A stretch of DNA of 50,000 nucleotides from Penaeus vannamei (GCF_042767895.1 NC_091583.1:6732885-6782884); one strand, 5' to 3'; counted from the first letter of the stretch, positions 26,568-38,849 are shown. The notes: generated by a model not told the origin, from the sequence alone. Numbers and translations are program-made.

Positions 26568-28334
26568 GTAGAAGGCCATTTCTTAGTAAATGACCTTCAT
26601 CCTGCATACCAAGCCCTGAGAAAACTGAACTCCAAGCCCTCTTCACAGGTGACTGCAGTTCGCTTAGTGGGTGGCCAGATTGTCTCAGATCCTGTTGCGG
26701 TGAGGGAGCGTTGGACTGAATACTTTGAGCAGTTGTATCAGGTTGACCCTCCAACAGTTAACTTGGACGTGGGTAGTGCTGTGATTCCGCTGCCGGACCC
26801 ACCCATTAGCGAGGACCCTCCATCCCTAGCTGAGGTTAGGGAGGCGATTTCCTAGCTGAAGAGTGGTAAAGCAGCGGGTATTTTCGGCATCCCAGCTGAA
26901 CTGTTAAAGGCTGGTGGTGAACCTATGGCGCGGGGATTGCATGCTGTCCTGGCTGCCATTTGGCAGTCCGGTACCGTTCCCTCTGACCTGTTGAGGTGTG
27001 TGGTCATCCCTCTCTGGAAGAGGAAGGGGGACCGATGGGACTGCAGCAACCACCGCGGCATCACACTGCTCAGTGTACCAGGCAAGGTTCTTGCCCGCAT
27101 CCTTCTGAGGCGTATCAGAGGCCATAGCAATCCGGATTCACTCCTGGTAAGTCAACAATAGACCGTATCCTTGCACTTCGAGTCATTGTAGAGCGCCGTC
27201 GTGAGTTCGGACGTGGGTTACTTGCAGCCTACATCGACCTCAAGAAGGCGTTCGATACAGTATATCGGGAATCACTCTGGGAGATCCTGAGACTGAGAGG
27301 AATTCCAACAAGGATTATTGAACTAATAGCAAACCTATATACTGGTACTGAAAGTGCTGTAAAATGTGGTGGGGGCCTATCGAGCTTCTTTCCTGTCAGT
27401 TGAGGAGTGAGGCAAGGCTGTGTTCTTGCACCAACCCTTTTTAACACTTGCATGGACTGGATACTAGGCAGAGCAACTGTTCAAAGTCATTGTGGAGCAA
27501 CACTGGCTAATATTAAAATTACAGACCTTGATTTTGCCGATGATGTTGCAATTCTATCTGAGTCTTTGGAAACCTTAGTGGTGGCCCTCGATGCATTTAG
27601 TAATGAAGCGAAGCCCTTGGGTCTAGAGGTCTCCTGGACCAAGACCAAGATCCAGGACTTTGGGGACTTACTAGGAGAACCTGTTCAGTCGGTACGTGCT
27701 TGCGGCGAGGACATTGAGGTCACAGAGAGCTTTACATACCTTGGTAGTGCAGTTCATAACTCTGGGCTGTCAAACCAGGAAGTCAGTAGACGGATTGGCC
27801 TGGCAGCAGGGGTCCTGAATTCTCTCGACAAGAGTATTTGGAGATGCCGGTACCTGTGCAGAAGGAACAAGCTACGGGTTTTCAGGGCCCTGGTAATGCC
27901 AGTTTTGCTCTACGGTAGTGAAACCTGGACATTATCCAGTGCACTGGAGTCCCGTCTTGACGCCTTTTGTGATATGTCCTTGCGCCGAATCATGGTGCAC
28001 TGTTGGCGGGACCATGTGTCTAACCAACGGCTGCACCGTGAGCCTGGCACAGGACCTGTTACCTGCACAATCCGGGATCGCCAACTCAGGCAATATGGCC
28101 ACCTGGCTCGCCTTCCACAGGCTGATCCTGCCCCATCAGGTTGTCTCTGTTCGAGACAACCCTGGGTGGAGGAGGCCTGTGGGACGACCTAGGAGGTCGT
28201 GGCTTGGGCAGATCGATCAAACCTGTCGGGAAGAGCTCGAGATGGGCCAGGCCCCTGCCTGGCGGCTTGTCTTGAAGGATCCCAAATGGTGGAAGCAGAA
28301 GGTGGACGCGGCTATGCGCCCCCGTCGGCGTTAG
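26568..28334 (+). pseudogene. Reverse transcriptase and C-terminal region of RTE-like copy 3, fragmented
   Basis: Readable as a series of segments. VEGHF to EAIS stops at TAG 26853-26855. LKSGKAAGIFGIP to RRIRG is interrupted by a deletion of about 22 bp near 27121. IDRILAL through AYIDLKKAFD to FFPVS stops at TGA 27401-27403. VRQGCVLAP with LDFADD through the C-terminal region shifts frame at an extra C near 28131, after which HQVVSVRDNPGW continues to MRPRRR at 28334. The catalytic aspartates are still encoded but no product could span the domain. The TGA is the same codon as in copies 2 and 4. Confidence 0.85.
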
Positions 28335-28361
28335 CTCCGGATGATGATGATGATGATGATG

Positions 28362-29196
28362 TCATTATCATCATAATTATCATCATTATTGTCAATAATA
28401 AAGGAATTATCCTGGAAATCTTCATAATTACCTGAATTAATGTTAAAATCCTCATAATTACCATTAAAAAGCGAAAAGGTTTTTTTTTCGACGTTTCTCT
28501 CAAAAGGCTGTATTTATGCTAGATTTTGCCGTTTTTTCGACTTATTGGATTTTATTACTTCTGGCCTTTATTTCATTATGAATGGAATGAATGATAATTA
28601 TTATCATTATTATTATCATTACTGTCATCATTTTAATTATCATTATCATTATAGTCATTATCATTATTATTATCATCATTATTGCAGTTATAGTAATCAT
28701 TATGCTAATTATTATTGCTATTTTTATCATTATAACTACTTATTTAATGATAATAGCAATAATGATGATCTAAGAAATAATAATGACAATAATAATAATG
28801 ACAAGGATAATGATATTATTTCTATTGCCATTATTAGTATGGAAATTATTGGAATAGAGTTAGTTATTGCTATTATTGCAGTAATTCTCAAGAGTATCAT
28901 TATAATTATGACTTTATCATTATCATCAAAATTATCATCATTATTGTCAATAATAAAGGAATCATCATGGAAATCATCATAATTACATGGATTAATGTTA
29001 AAATCCTCATGATTACCATTAAAAAGCGAAAAGGTTTTTTTTCGACGTTTCTCTCAAATGGCTAGATTTTGCCGTTTTTTCGACTTTTGGGATTTTATTA
29101 CTTCAGGCCTTTATTTCATTATAAATGGACTGAATGATCATTATTATCATCATTATTATCATTACTGTCATCATTTTTATGATTATCATTATAGTA
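28362..29196 (+). repeat. AT-rich satellite, block D (forward)
   Basis: About one and a third units, with anchors near 28488 and 29042. The first unit shares the variant anchor (cgacttattgg, attatgaatggaatgaatg) and gcagttatagtaat with the unit that follows RTE-like copy 2. The block stops in the triplet region at ttatagt, where the unidentified insert begins. Confidence 0.9.
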
Positions 29197-29942
29197 TGTT
29201 AGATGCAGTATGTTGGTACAATCTTAATTCAAGGGTATCAGAATAACTTCTGTGTAGTTCCACATTTATTTTCGTTACAGCCTAGTCACAAGAAGCATTC
29301 GAACTGAAAACAACAAGCCCGTATAAGAAACCAATAACGCACAATAGAGATGAACATGAATTTGAATATAAAACAAAACAACATACAGGAGATGCAAAAT
29401 CTATATAAGAAGAGCATTAGCACATTGCGAAATATGAAAATCAGAATTTGACAAACATTATCCTATTATTGAAAGAACATAAAATCTTCACAAGGCATTT
29501 CCATTTAAAGCAAAACATCAGAAAATAAAAGGGGTTGGCTGTGGAACAACTACCACTGAACATATCACAAAACACTACCGTTGGGGGGGCCGCGGCGCTG
29601 AACAACAAAGTATAATAATCTTAGATATACACACTGTTAACACTCACTTTGTATCCCAATAAAGACTGCAAACCAACTTCATAAAATCCACTCCACGGTC
29701 GTTGTCACTCAAAATAAAAGGATGGAAAAAGGCATTTGGCCCACCCAGTACAGATAGCAGTTGCCTTGGTTTATCTTTTGGCGGGAAGCTGCAAGAGTTG
29801 ACACAGCGATATAACACGCAAAGGAGTATGGGTTGTGGCGCTCGGTTTGAACGACTTTCCTTGGATACTTACCAACTAAATCAGATTTTGTTTCGCTTTA
29901 AGAAATCAAATACTTAAAATTGCGCATTATTCTACCTAATCA
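29197..29942. mobile_element. Unidentified 0.75 kb insertion in satellite, candidate solo LTR
   Basis: Non-satellite sequence of intermediate base composition that splits a satellite unit between ttatagt and cattatcatcatg with no satellite lost. It begins TGTTAGATG and ends CTAATCA, so it has TG...CA termini. It contains a TATA-like ctatataaga near 29402 and an aataaa near 29661 on the plus strand; on the minus strand an AATAAA lies about 70 bp from the opposite end. These are features of an LTR, but no target-site duplication is visible, no second copy is in the window and orientation is unclear. No convincing coding region is present; a 71-codon frame at 29702 lacks an ATG and any recognisable domain. 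It could instead be a non-autonomous DNA element or a captured host fragment. Confidence 0.4.
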
Positions 29943-30608
29943 TTATCATCATGATTATTATTACTATTATCATCATTATTGCAGTTATAATAATTATTAT
30001 GCTAATTATTATTGCTATTTTTATCATTATAACTATTTATATAATGATAATAGCAATAGTGATGATCTTAGAAATAGTAATTACAATAATAATAATAGTA
30101 ATGACATTGATAATGATGTTATTATTATTTGTATTGCCATTATTAGTATGGAAATTATTGGAATAGAGTTGATTAATGCTATTATTGCAGTAATTATATA
30201 GATTACCATTATAATTATGTCTTTATCATTATTATCATTATTATTGTCATTATCATTGTCATTATCATCATAATTATCATCATTATTGTAAATAATAAAG
30301 GAATCATCATGGAAATCATAATAATTACCTGAATTGATGTTAAAATACTCATAATTGCCATTAAAAAGCGAAAACATTTTTTTTAGACGTTTCTCTCAAA
30401 AGGCTGTAATACGCTAGATTTTGCCGTTTTTCGACTTTTGGGACTTTATTACTTCTGGCCTTTATTTCATTATAAATGGACTGAAAAATAATTATTATCA
30501 TCATTATTATTATTAGTCATTACTTTTATGATTATCATCATTATAGTCATTATCATCATGATTATCATTATTATTATCATAATTATTGCAGTTATAATAA
30601 TTATTATG
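29943..30608 (+). repeat. AT-rich satellite, block E (forward, ends at strand switch)
   Basis: Continues the unit broken by the unidentified insert. One anchor lies near 30386 (tttttagacgtttctc). The block ends in the middle of the nested inverted repeat, at gcagttataataattattat, where the array switches to the opposite strand. Confidence 0.88.
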
Positions 30609-33600
30609 ATCATCATTATTGCTATGATCATTATATAAATAATCATAATGATAAAGATAGCAATAATAATTACCATACTAATTATCATAACTGCAATAAG
30701 GATGATAATAATAATGATAATCATGATGATAATGACTATAATGATAATTATCATAAGAATGATGACAGTAATGATAATAATGATGATAATAATTATCATT
30801 CAGCCGATTTATAATGAAATAAAGGCCAGAAGTCATACAATCCCAAGAGTCGAAATAACGGCAAAATTTAGCGTATTATAGCCTTTTGAGAGAAACGTCG
30901 AAAAAAAACCTTTTCGCTTTTTAATGGTAATTATAAGGATTCAAGTAATTATGATGACTTCCATGATGATTCCTTTATTATTGACAATAATGATGATACT
31001 TATGATGATAATGACAATGATAATGACAATAATAATGAAAATAATGATAAAGTCATAATTATAATGATAATCTTGATAATTACTGCAATAATAGCAATAA
31101 TTAACTTTATTCCAATAATTTCCATATTAATAATGGCAATAGAAATAATAATATTATCATTATCATTATAATTATTATTATTGTCATTATTATCTCTAAG
31201 ATCCCATTATTGCTATTATCATTATATAAAAAGTTATAATGAAAAAAATGCAATAATAATTAGCATAATAATTATTATAACTGTAATAATTATGATAATA
31301 ATAATGATAATCATGATGATAATGACAATAATGATAATAATCATAAAAATAATGACAGTAATGATAATAATGATGTTAATGATTATCACTCAGTCCATTT
31401 ATAATGAAATAAAGGCCAGAATTTAAAAAAATCCCACAAGGCGAAAAAAAACCGGCAAAAACCAGCGTATTACAGCCTTTTGAGAGAAACGTCGATTTTT
31501 TTTTCGCTTTTTAATGATAATTATGAGGATTTTAACATTAAATCAGGTAATAACGATGAATCCCATGATGATTCCTCTATTATTGACAATAATGATGCTA
31601 ATTATGATGATAATGACAATGATATTGACAATAATAATGACAATAATGATAAAGTCATAATTATGATGATATTCTTGATAATTACTGCAATGATAGCAAT
31701 AATTAACTCTATTTCAATAATTTCCATACTAATAATGGCAATAGAAATAATAATATCAATATCATTGTCATTATAATAATTATTATTTTCAATATTATTT
31801 CAAAGATCCTCATTATTGCTATTATCATCATATAAATAGTTATAATGATAAAAATAGCAATAATAATTACCATAATAATCATTATAACTGCAGTAATGAT
31901 GATAATAATAATGATAATCGTGATGATAATGACTATAATGATAATAATCATAAAAATGATGACAGTAATGATACTAATGATGATACTAATTATCATTACA
32001 GCCTTCTGAGAGAAACGTCGAAAAAAACCCTTTTCGCTTTTTAATGGTAATTATGAGGAATTTAACATTGATTCAGGTAATTATGATGATTTCCATGATG
32101 ATTCCTTTATTGTTGATAATGATGATGATAATTATGATGATAATGGCAATGATAATGACAATAATAATGATAATAATGATAAAGTCATAAATATAATGAT
32201 AATCTTGATAATTACTGCAATAATAACAATAATTAACTCTATTCCAATAGTTTTCATACTAATAATGGCAATAGAAATAATTATAACATCATTATCATTG
32301 TCATTATAATCATTATTATTGTCATTATTATTTCTAAGATAATTATTATTGCTATTATCATTACATAAATAGTTGTAATAATAAAAATAGCTATAATAAT
32401 TAGCATAATCATTATTATAACTGCAATAATGATGATAATAATAATGATAATCATGATGATAATGACTATAATGATAATAATCATAAAAATGATGACAGTA
32501 ATGATAGAAATGATGAAAATAATTATCATTCAGTCCATTTATAATGAAATAAAGGCCAAGAGTAATAGAATCCCAAAAGTTGAAAAAACGGAAAAAATCT
32601 AGCGTATTTTGAGAGAAACGTCATAATTATAATGATAATTTTGATAATTACTGCAATAATGGGAATAATTAACTATTTTTCAATAATTTCCATACTAATA
32701 ATGGCAACAGAAATAATAATAACATCATTATCATTCTTATTATAATTATTATTTTTGTCATTATTATTTCTAAGATCATCATTATTGCTATTATCATTAT
32801 ATAAATAGTTATATTGATAAAAAGAGCAATAATAATTAGCATAATAATTATTATAACTGCAATAATGATGATAATGATAATGATAATCATGATGATAATT
32901 ACTATAATGATAATAATCATAAAAATGATGACAGTAATGATAATAATGATGATAATAATTATCATTCAGTCCATTTATAATGAAGTAAAGGCCAGAAGTA
33001 ATAAAATCCCAAAAGTCGAAAAAACGGCAAAAATCTGACGTATTACAGCCTCTTGAGAGAAACGTCGAAAAAAAACCTTTTCGCTTTTTAATGGTAATTA
33101 TGAGGAATTTAACATTAATTCAGGTAATTATGATGATTTCCATGATGATTCCTTTATTATTGACAATAATGATGATATTTATGATGATAATGACAAAATA
33201 ATGATAATAATGATAGTCATGATTATAATAATAATCATGAGAATTACTGTAATAATGGCAATAATTAACTCTATTCCAATAATTTCCATACTAATAATGG
33301 TAATAGAAATAATAATAACATCATTATCATTGTCATTATAATTATTAATATTGTCATTATTATTTCTAAGATCATCATTATTGCTATTATCATTATATAA
33401 ATAGTTATAATGATAAAAATATCAATAATAATTTGCCTAATAATTATTATAACTGCAATAATGATGATAATAATAATGATAATCATGATGATAATGACTA
33501 TAATGATAATAATCATAAAAATGATGACAGTAATGATAACAATGATGATAATAATTATCATTCAGTCCATTTATAATGAAATCAAGGCCAGAAGTAATAT

Positions 33601-34516
33601 AATCCCAAAAGTCGAAAAAACGGCAAAATCTAGCGTATTTTGAGAGAAATGTCATAATTATAATGATAATCTTGTTAATTACTGCAATAATGGCAATAAT
33701 TAACTCTTTTCCAATAATTTCCATACTAATAATGGCAACAGAAATAATAATAACATCATTATCATTGTGATTATAATTATTATTATTGTCATTATTATTT
33801 CTAAGATCATCATTATTGCTATTATTATTATATAAATAGTTATACTGATAAAATAGCAATAATAATTAGCATAATAATTATCATAACTGCAATAATGATG
33901 ATAATGATAATAATAATCATGATGATAATTACTATAATGATAATAATCATAAAAATGATGATAGTAATGATAATAAGGATGATAATAATTATCATTCAGT
34001 CCATTTATAATGAAATAAAGGCCAGAAGTAATAAAATCCCAAGAGTCGAAAAAACGGCAAAATCTAGCGTATTACAGCCTTCTGAGAGAAACGTCGAAAA
34101 AAAACCTTTTCGGTTTTTAATGGTAATTATGAGGATTTTAACATTAATTCAGGTAATTATGATGATTTCCGTGATGATTCCTTTATTATTGACAATAATG
34201 ATAATAATTATGATGATAATGACAATGTTAATGGCAATAATAATGATAATAATGATAAAATCATAATTATAATGATAATCTTGATAATTACTGCAATAAT
34301 AGCAATAATTAACTCTATTACAATAATTGCCATACTAATAATGGCAATAGAAATAATAATATCATTATCATTGTCATTATAATTATTATTATTGTCATTA
34401 TTATTTCTAAGATCATCATTATTGCTATTATCATTATATAAATATTTATAATGATAAAAATGGCAATAATAATTAGCATAATATTTATTATAACTGCAAT
34501 AATGATGATAATAAGA
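30609..34516 (-). repeat. AT-rich satellite array, block F (reversed)
   Basis: The same satellite read on the minus strand, with the anchor appearing as gagagaaacgtcgaaaa. Anchors lie near 30897, 31490, 32018, 32622 (short), 33063, 33650 (short) and 34093. The two short units share the same internal deletion, joining gagagaaa(c/t)gtc directly to ataattataatgataat, and alternate with full units, giving a dimeric repeat of about 1.03-1.05 kb between 32.0 and 34.1 kb. No gene is seen. Confidence 0.9.
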
Positions 34517-35250
34517 ATGAACTGCACTACCAAGGTATGTAAAGCTCTCTGTGACCTCAATGTCCTTGCCGTAAGCACGTACCGACTGAAAAGGTGCTCC
34601 TAGTAAGTCCCCAAAGTCCTGGATCTTGGTCCAGACCTCTAGGCCCAAGCGCTTCGCTTCATTACTAAATGCATCGATGGCCACCACTAAGGTTTCCAAA
34701 GATAGAATTGTAACATCATCAGCAAAATCAAGGTCTGTAACTTTAATATTAGCCAGTGTATCTCTACAATGACTTTGAACAGTAGCTCTGCCTAGTATCC
34801 AGTCCATGCAAGTGTTGAAAAGGGTTGGTGCAAGAACACAGCCTTGCCTCACTCCTCAACTGACAGGAAAGAAGCTCGACAGGCCCCCACCACACTTTAC
34901 AGCACTTTCAGTACCAGCATATAGGTTTGCTATTAGTTCAATAATCCTTGTTGGAATTCCTCTCAGTCTCAGGATCTCCCAGAGTGATTCTCGATGTACT
35001 GTATCGAACGCCTTCTTGAGGTCGATGTAGGCTGCAAGTAACCCACGTCCGAACTCACGACGGCGCTCTACAGTGACTCGAAGCGCAAGGATACGGTCTA
35101 TTGTTGACTTACAGGAGTGAATCCGGATTGCTCTGGCCTCTGATGCCTTAGTAGGTGGTTTCTGATACGCCTCAGAAGGATGCGGGCAAGAACCTTGCCT
35201 GGTACAGTAAGCAGTGTGATGCCGCGGTGACTGCTGCAGTCCCATTGGTG
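34517..35250 (-). pseudogene. Reverse transcriptase remainder of RTE-like copy 4
   Basis: After the deletion near 35254 the domain continues with NHRG-like codons, then shifts frame at a 1-bp loss in cactcct(g)gtaag near 35114. It is readable as STIDRILALRV, AYIDLKKAFD and GGGLSSFFPVS up to the TGA at 34856-34858, the same codon as in copies 2 and 3. Beyond the stop, VRQGCVLAPTLFN and LDFADD are present, followed by small in-frame losses (ILSLETL instead of ILSESLETL, and a shortened SWTKTKIQ). The element breaks off at 34517; downstream codons are satellite. It overlaps the tail of the preceding frame. Confidence 0.82.
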
Positions 35251-36953
35251 ACCACACACCTCAACAGGTCAGAGGGAACGGTACCGGACTGCCAAATGGC
35301 AGCCAGGACAGCATGCAATCCCCGCGCCATAGGTTCACCACCAGCCTTTAACAGTTCAGCTGGGATGCCGAAAATACCCGCTGCTTTACCACTCTTCAGC
35401 TTGGAAATCTCCTCCCTAACCTCACCTAGGGAGGGAGGGTCCTTGCTAACGGATGGGTCCGGCAGCGGAATCACGGCACTACTCACATCCAAGTTAACTG
35501 TTGGAGGGTCAACCTGATACAACTGCTCAAAGTATTCAGCCCAACGCTCCCTCACTGCAACAGGATCTGAGACAATCTGGCCACCCACTAAGCGAACTGC
35601 AGTCACCTGTGAAGAGGGCTTGGAGTTCAGTTTTCTCAGGGCTTGGTATGCAGAACGAAGGTCATTTACTAAGAAATGGCCTTCAACCTCCTCAGCAAGA
35701 TTCCTAATAAACTGTTCCTTGTCCCTTCTTAAGAGAGACCGAGTTCTGTGCACCTGAGAACGGTGCAAATCCCGATCCCCTGCCAGACGAGCCGCACGGC
35801 AAGCTTCAGTGGCTTCCAGTGTCTCCTGAGAGATTGAATTCTGTCTTGCTCTCTGGAGTTCTCTAATCAATTCTTGGGCTGCATCAAGCGTTTCATGCTT
35901 GAACGTGTCCCACAGAAGTACAGGGTCCGTCAGATTGTCAAGCGCTGTGAACCGATCAGAGATTGTCTCAGCAAACCTCCGAGCACACTCCCTCTTCTTC
36001 AGCCTGTCCAGATGAAACACCCTAGTGTGGTCATTGGGCCGCTGGGGAGTTTTGAAGTGTACCTGGAGGGTAGCCACAACTAATCTATGGTCAGTACCAC
36101 AGAACTCAGCACTCCTATACACCCTGCAGTTCTGGAGGATCCTCCAACGAGTGCTAACAAGAATGTAGTCGATCTCCTTAGTTGTATTACCCGCATCGCT
36201 GTACCATGTCCAACGATGTGGGTCTGGGCGCTGGTACCAGGAGTCAGAAATCCTCAATTTCTGGGATCTAGCAAAATCCCGGAAAAGGAGGGAATTCTCG
36301 CTGCCGGTATCAACTCCCGAACCATGAGGACCGACTAACTTCTCATAGCCAGCTCGATCGCAGCCAGATACTGCATTGAAGTCACCCAGAACAATTCGAA
36401 TATCTCGCCGGGGACAACTGTCTACCACGGATGCAAGTTTGGCGTAGAACATCTCTTTCACATCAAGTTTACAAACATCGGTAGGAGCGTACACAGCAAT
36501 AAGAGACATGAAGCCCAAAGACAGCCTCAGTCTCACCATTATACACTCATCGACTGGAGTGACCTCTATCACCGAGGGATGGAGCCTACCACAGACACCT
36601 ATGGCTACTCCTACGAGATGGTGACCATCACTGTGGCCTGACCAGTAATAGGTGTAGCCACCTACACTGGTCATGCCGCTGCCAGGTCTTCTCACCTTCG
36701 AGAGGGCAGCCACCCCTACTCTCAGCCCCCCCAGTTCCCTCAATAGCAGGGGTAACCGTCCATCCTGACGTAAATAGTGGACGTTCCAAGCCCCCACCCT
36801 GACTTTCCGCCTGAGGTTAACCCTCGTGCAGTCGCTCCGGGTGGATGCAACCTCTGCCAACCCCGCCGACGCTGCCCCACATAAAAGGCGGCAGGCTGCG
36901 GGACCCTTCATCCACTTGTGGGGTTCCCTAGGGCTTTGCCCCACAAGCTTCAT
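35172..36953 (-). pseudogene. Endonuclease, linker and start of reverse transcriptase, RTE-like copy 4
   Basis: Best-preserved ORF of the family here: 593 codons from the ATG at 36953 (context MKLVGQSPRE). The same frame is open further upstream to 37151 but without an earlier ATG. The N-terminal extension runs through RRKVRVGAWNV into the APE-type endonuclease (SEV replaced by SKV, VYAPTD, LGDFNAVSG, EIDYILVS, GTDHRLV), then the linker and reverse transcriptase up to PSDLLRCVV. Two catalytic-motif changes stand out: Glu to Lys in the SEV motif and His to Tyr in EIDHI, so the endonuclease is probably dead despite the open frame. The frame is lost near 35254, where a deletion of about 25 bp removes the PLWKGKGD motif; the last residues are out of frame. 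Confidence 0.86.
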
Positions 36954-37535
36954 ATTGGGCTGGCGGCTACCAGGACGCAGGCAGGACGAGGAGCTCCCGT
37001 TCCTATTCCGCGCCCCAGCAGTCACCCTCCCAACGGGGCCCGCAGCCCGCCTCTCTCGCTGGGTAGGAGGGACATTACTCCTCCCCCCAGCATTTCCAAT
37101 TAAGCGTGATGCTGCCAACGGGTTATTCTTTGGGGGGAGGAGGACTGGCAAGGCCCACCTCCCCCAAGCCTCCCATTGACCCCAGGGGGCTCAGGGGCAG
37201 GAGTTAGTACAGGGCCAGGGCGTGTCCACACGCCTGTGGGCCATGACCCTGTACCTCTGGAGCCTCCTGCTGCTCCGAGATCCCCTACAGTTCATCCTGG
37301 GACCGCAAGGTGCCAGTTTCCATAGGTGGCTACGAGGAGGCACTGCAGAAGTCTGGATGATGGAGAGGCTATGAACTGGCAGGGGAGACTTATGCAGCGC
37401 TGCTCCCTTTTTCGCACAAGGATAGCCAGCGGTGGCAGCTGCAAGCGAGAAGGCATGCAAGCACTAAACACTATCTAGGCTACCACACCATCGCTTCACA
37501 CCACCCTGCGCATGAAGCACCCACCCATTATAATT

Positions 37536-38849
37536 ATGACAATAAGAATGATAATAATGATAAATTCATAATTATAATGATAATCTTGATAATTACTGCA
37601 ATAATAGCAATAATTAACTCTATTCCAATAATTTCCATACTAATAATGGCAATAGAAATAAAAATATCATTATCATTGTCATTATAATTATTATTATTGT
37701 CATTATTATTTCTAAGATCATCATTATTGCTATTATCATTATATAGATAGTTATAATGATAAAAATAGCAATAATAATTAGCATAATAATTATTATAACT
37801 GCAATAATGATGATAATAATATTGATAATCATGAAGATAATGACAATATTGATAATCATAAAAATGATGACAGTAATGATAATAATTATCATTCAGTCCA
37901 TTTATAATGAAATAAAGGCCAGAAGTAATAAAATCCCAAAAGTCGAAAAAACGGCAAAATCTTGCGTATTACAGCCTTTTGAGAGAAACGTCGAAAAAAA
38001 ACCTTTTCGATTTTTAATGGTAATTATGAGGATTTTAACATTAATTCAGTTAATTATGATGATTTCCATGGTGATTCCTTTATTATTGACAATAATGATG
38101 ATAATTATGATGAAACTGACAATGATAATTACAATAATAATGATAATAATGATAAAGTCATAATTATAATGATAATCTTGATAATTACTGCAATAATAGC
38201 AATAATAAACTCTATTCCAATAATTTCCATACTAATAATGGCAATAGAAATAATTATAACATCATTATCATTGTCATTTTAATTATTATTATTGTCATTA
38301 TTATTTCTAAGATCATCATTATTGCTATTATCATTATATAAATGGTTATAATGATAAAAATAGCAATAATAATTAGCATAATAATTATTATAACTGCAAT
38401 AATGATGATAATAATAATGATAATCATGATGACAGTGACTATAATGATAATCATAAAAAATGATGACAGTAATGATAATAATGGTGATAATAAATATCAT
38501 TCAGTCCATTTATAATGGAATAAAGGCCAGAAGTAATAAAATCCCAAAAGTCGAAAAAACGGCAAAATCTAGCGTATTACATCCTTTTGAGAGAAACGTC
38601 GAAAAAAAACTTTTCGCTTTTTAATGGTAATTATGAGGATTTTAACATTAATTCAGGTAATTATGATGATTTCCATGATGATTTCTTTATTATTGACAAT
38701 AATTATGATAATTATAATGATAATGACAATGATAATGACAATAATAATGATGATAATGATAAAGTCATAATTATAATGATAATCTTGATAATTACTGCTA
38801 TAATAGCAATAATCAACTCTATTCCAATAATTTCCATACTAATAATGGG
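37536..38849 (-). repeat. AT-rich satellite, block G (reversed)
   Basis: Two units with anchors near 37988 and 38597 on the minus strand, between the 5' end of RTE-like copy 4 and the BEL/Pao element. The last five bases, atggg (38845-38849), are repeated on the far side of the BEL/Pao element. Confidence 0.9.
38845..38849. repeat. Target-site duplication of BEL/Pao element, left copy
   Basis: atggg, identical to 47100-47104. Joining the flanks across the element restores continuous satellite sequence (aataatgg then aatagaaataataat), supporting a genuine integration with a 5-bp staggered cut. Confidence 0.88.

Larger units (their letters stand above)
24791..28361 (+). mobile_element. RTE-like non-LTR retrotransposon, copy 3 (full length, multiply disabled)
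   Basis: Spans leader, endonuclease, reverse transcriptase, C-terminal region and a longer (GAT)n tail (about 28341-28361). The 5' junction (gtcataattataatg then a g/t-rich start) matches copies 1 and 4; the 3' junction matches copies 1 and 2. The leader lacks about 60 bp present in copies 1 and 4, between gcggt and gcccaccgg at about 25020. Lesions: an 8-bp loss before the endonuclease (25450/25451, shared with copy 1), TAG at 26565, TAG at 26853, a deletion of about 22 bp near 27121, the family-wide TGA at 27401 and a 1-bp insertion in a C-run near 28131. Confidence 0.9.
34517..37535 (-). mobile_element. RTE-like non-LTR retrotransposon, copy 4 (minus strand, 3' truncated)
   Basis: The 5' end lies at about 37535, with the same satellite junction as copies 1 and 3 read on the opposite strand. 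It includes the full leader and the longest intact coding stretch of the four copies. It ends at 34517 inside the reverse transcriptase C-terminal half, after the GSAV codons and cagttcat, joined to satellite with no GAT tail. Loss of the 3' end is not the usual 5' truncation of non-LTR elements and suggests a later deletion or recombination. It keeps 8 bp (about 36802-36809) that copies 1 and 3 lack, so leader and endonuclease are in one frame here. Confidence 0.88.

Noticed and set aside
29702..29917. 71-codon ORF in the unidentified insert
   Set aside because: No ATG start, no recognisable motif and no second copy to compare.
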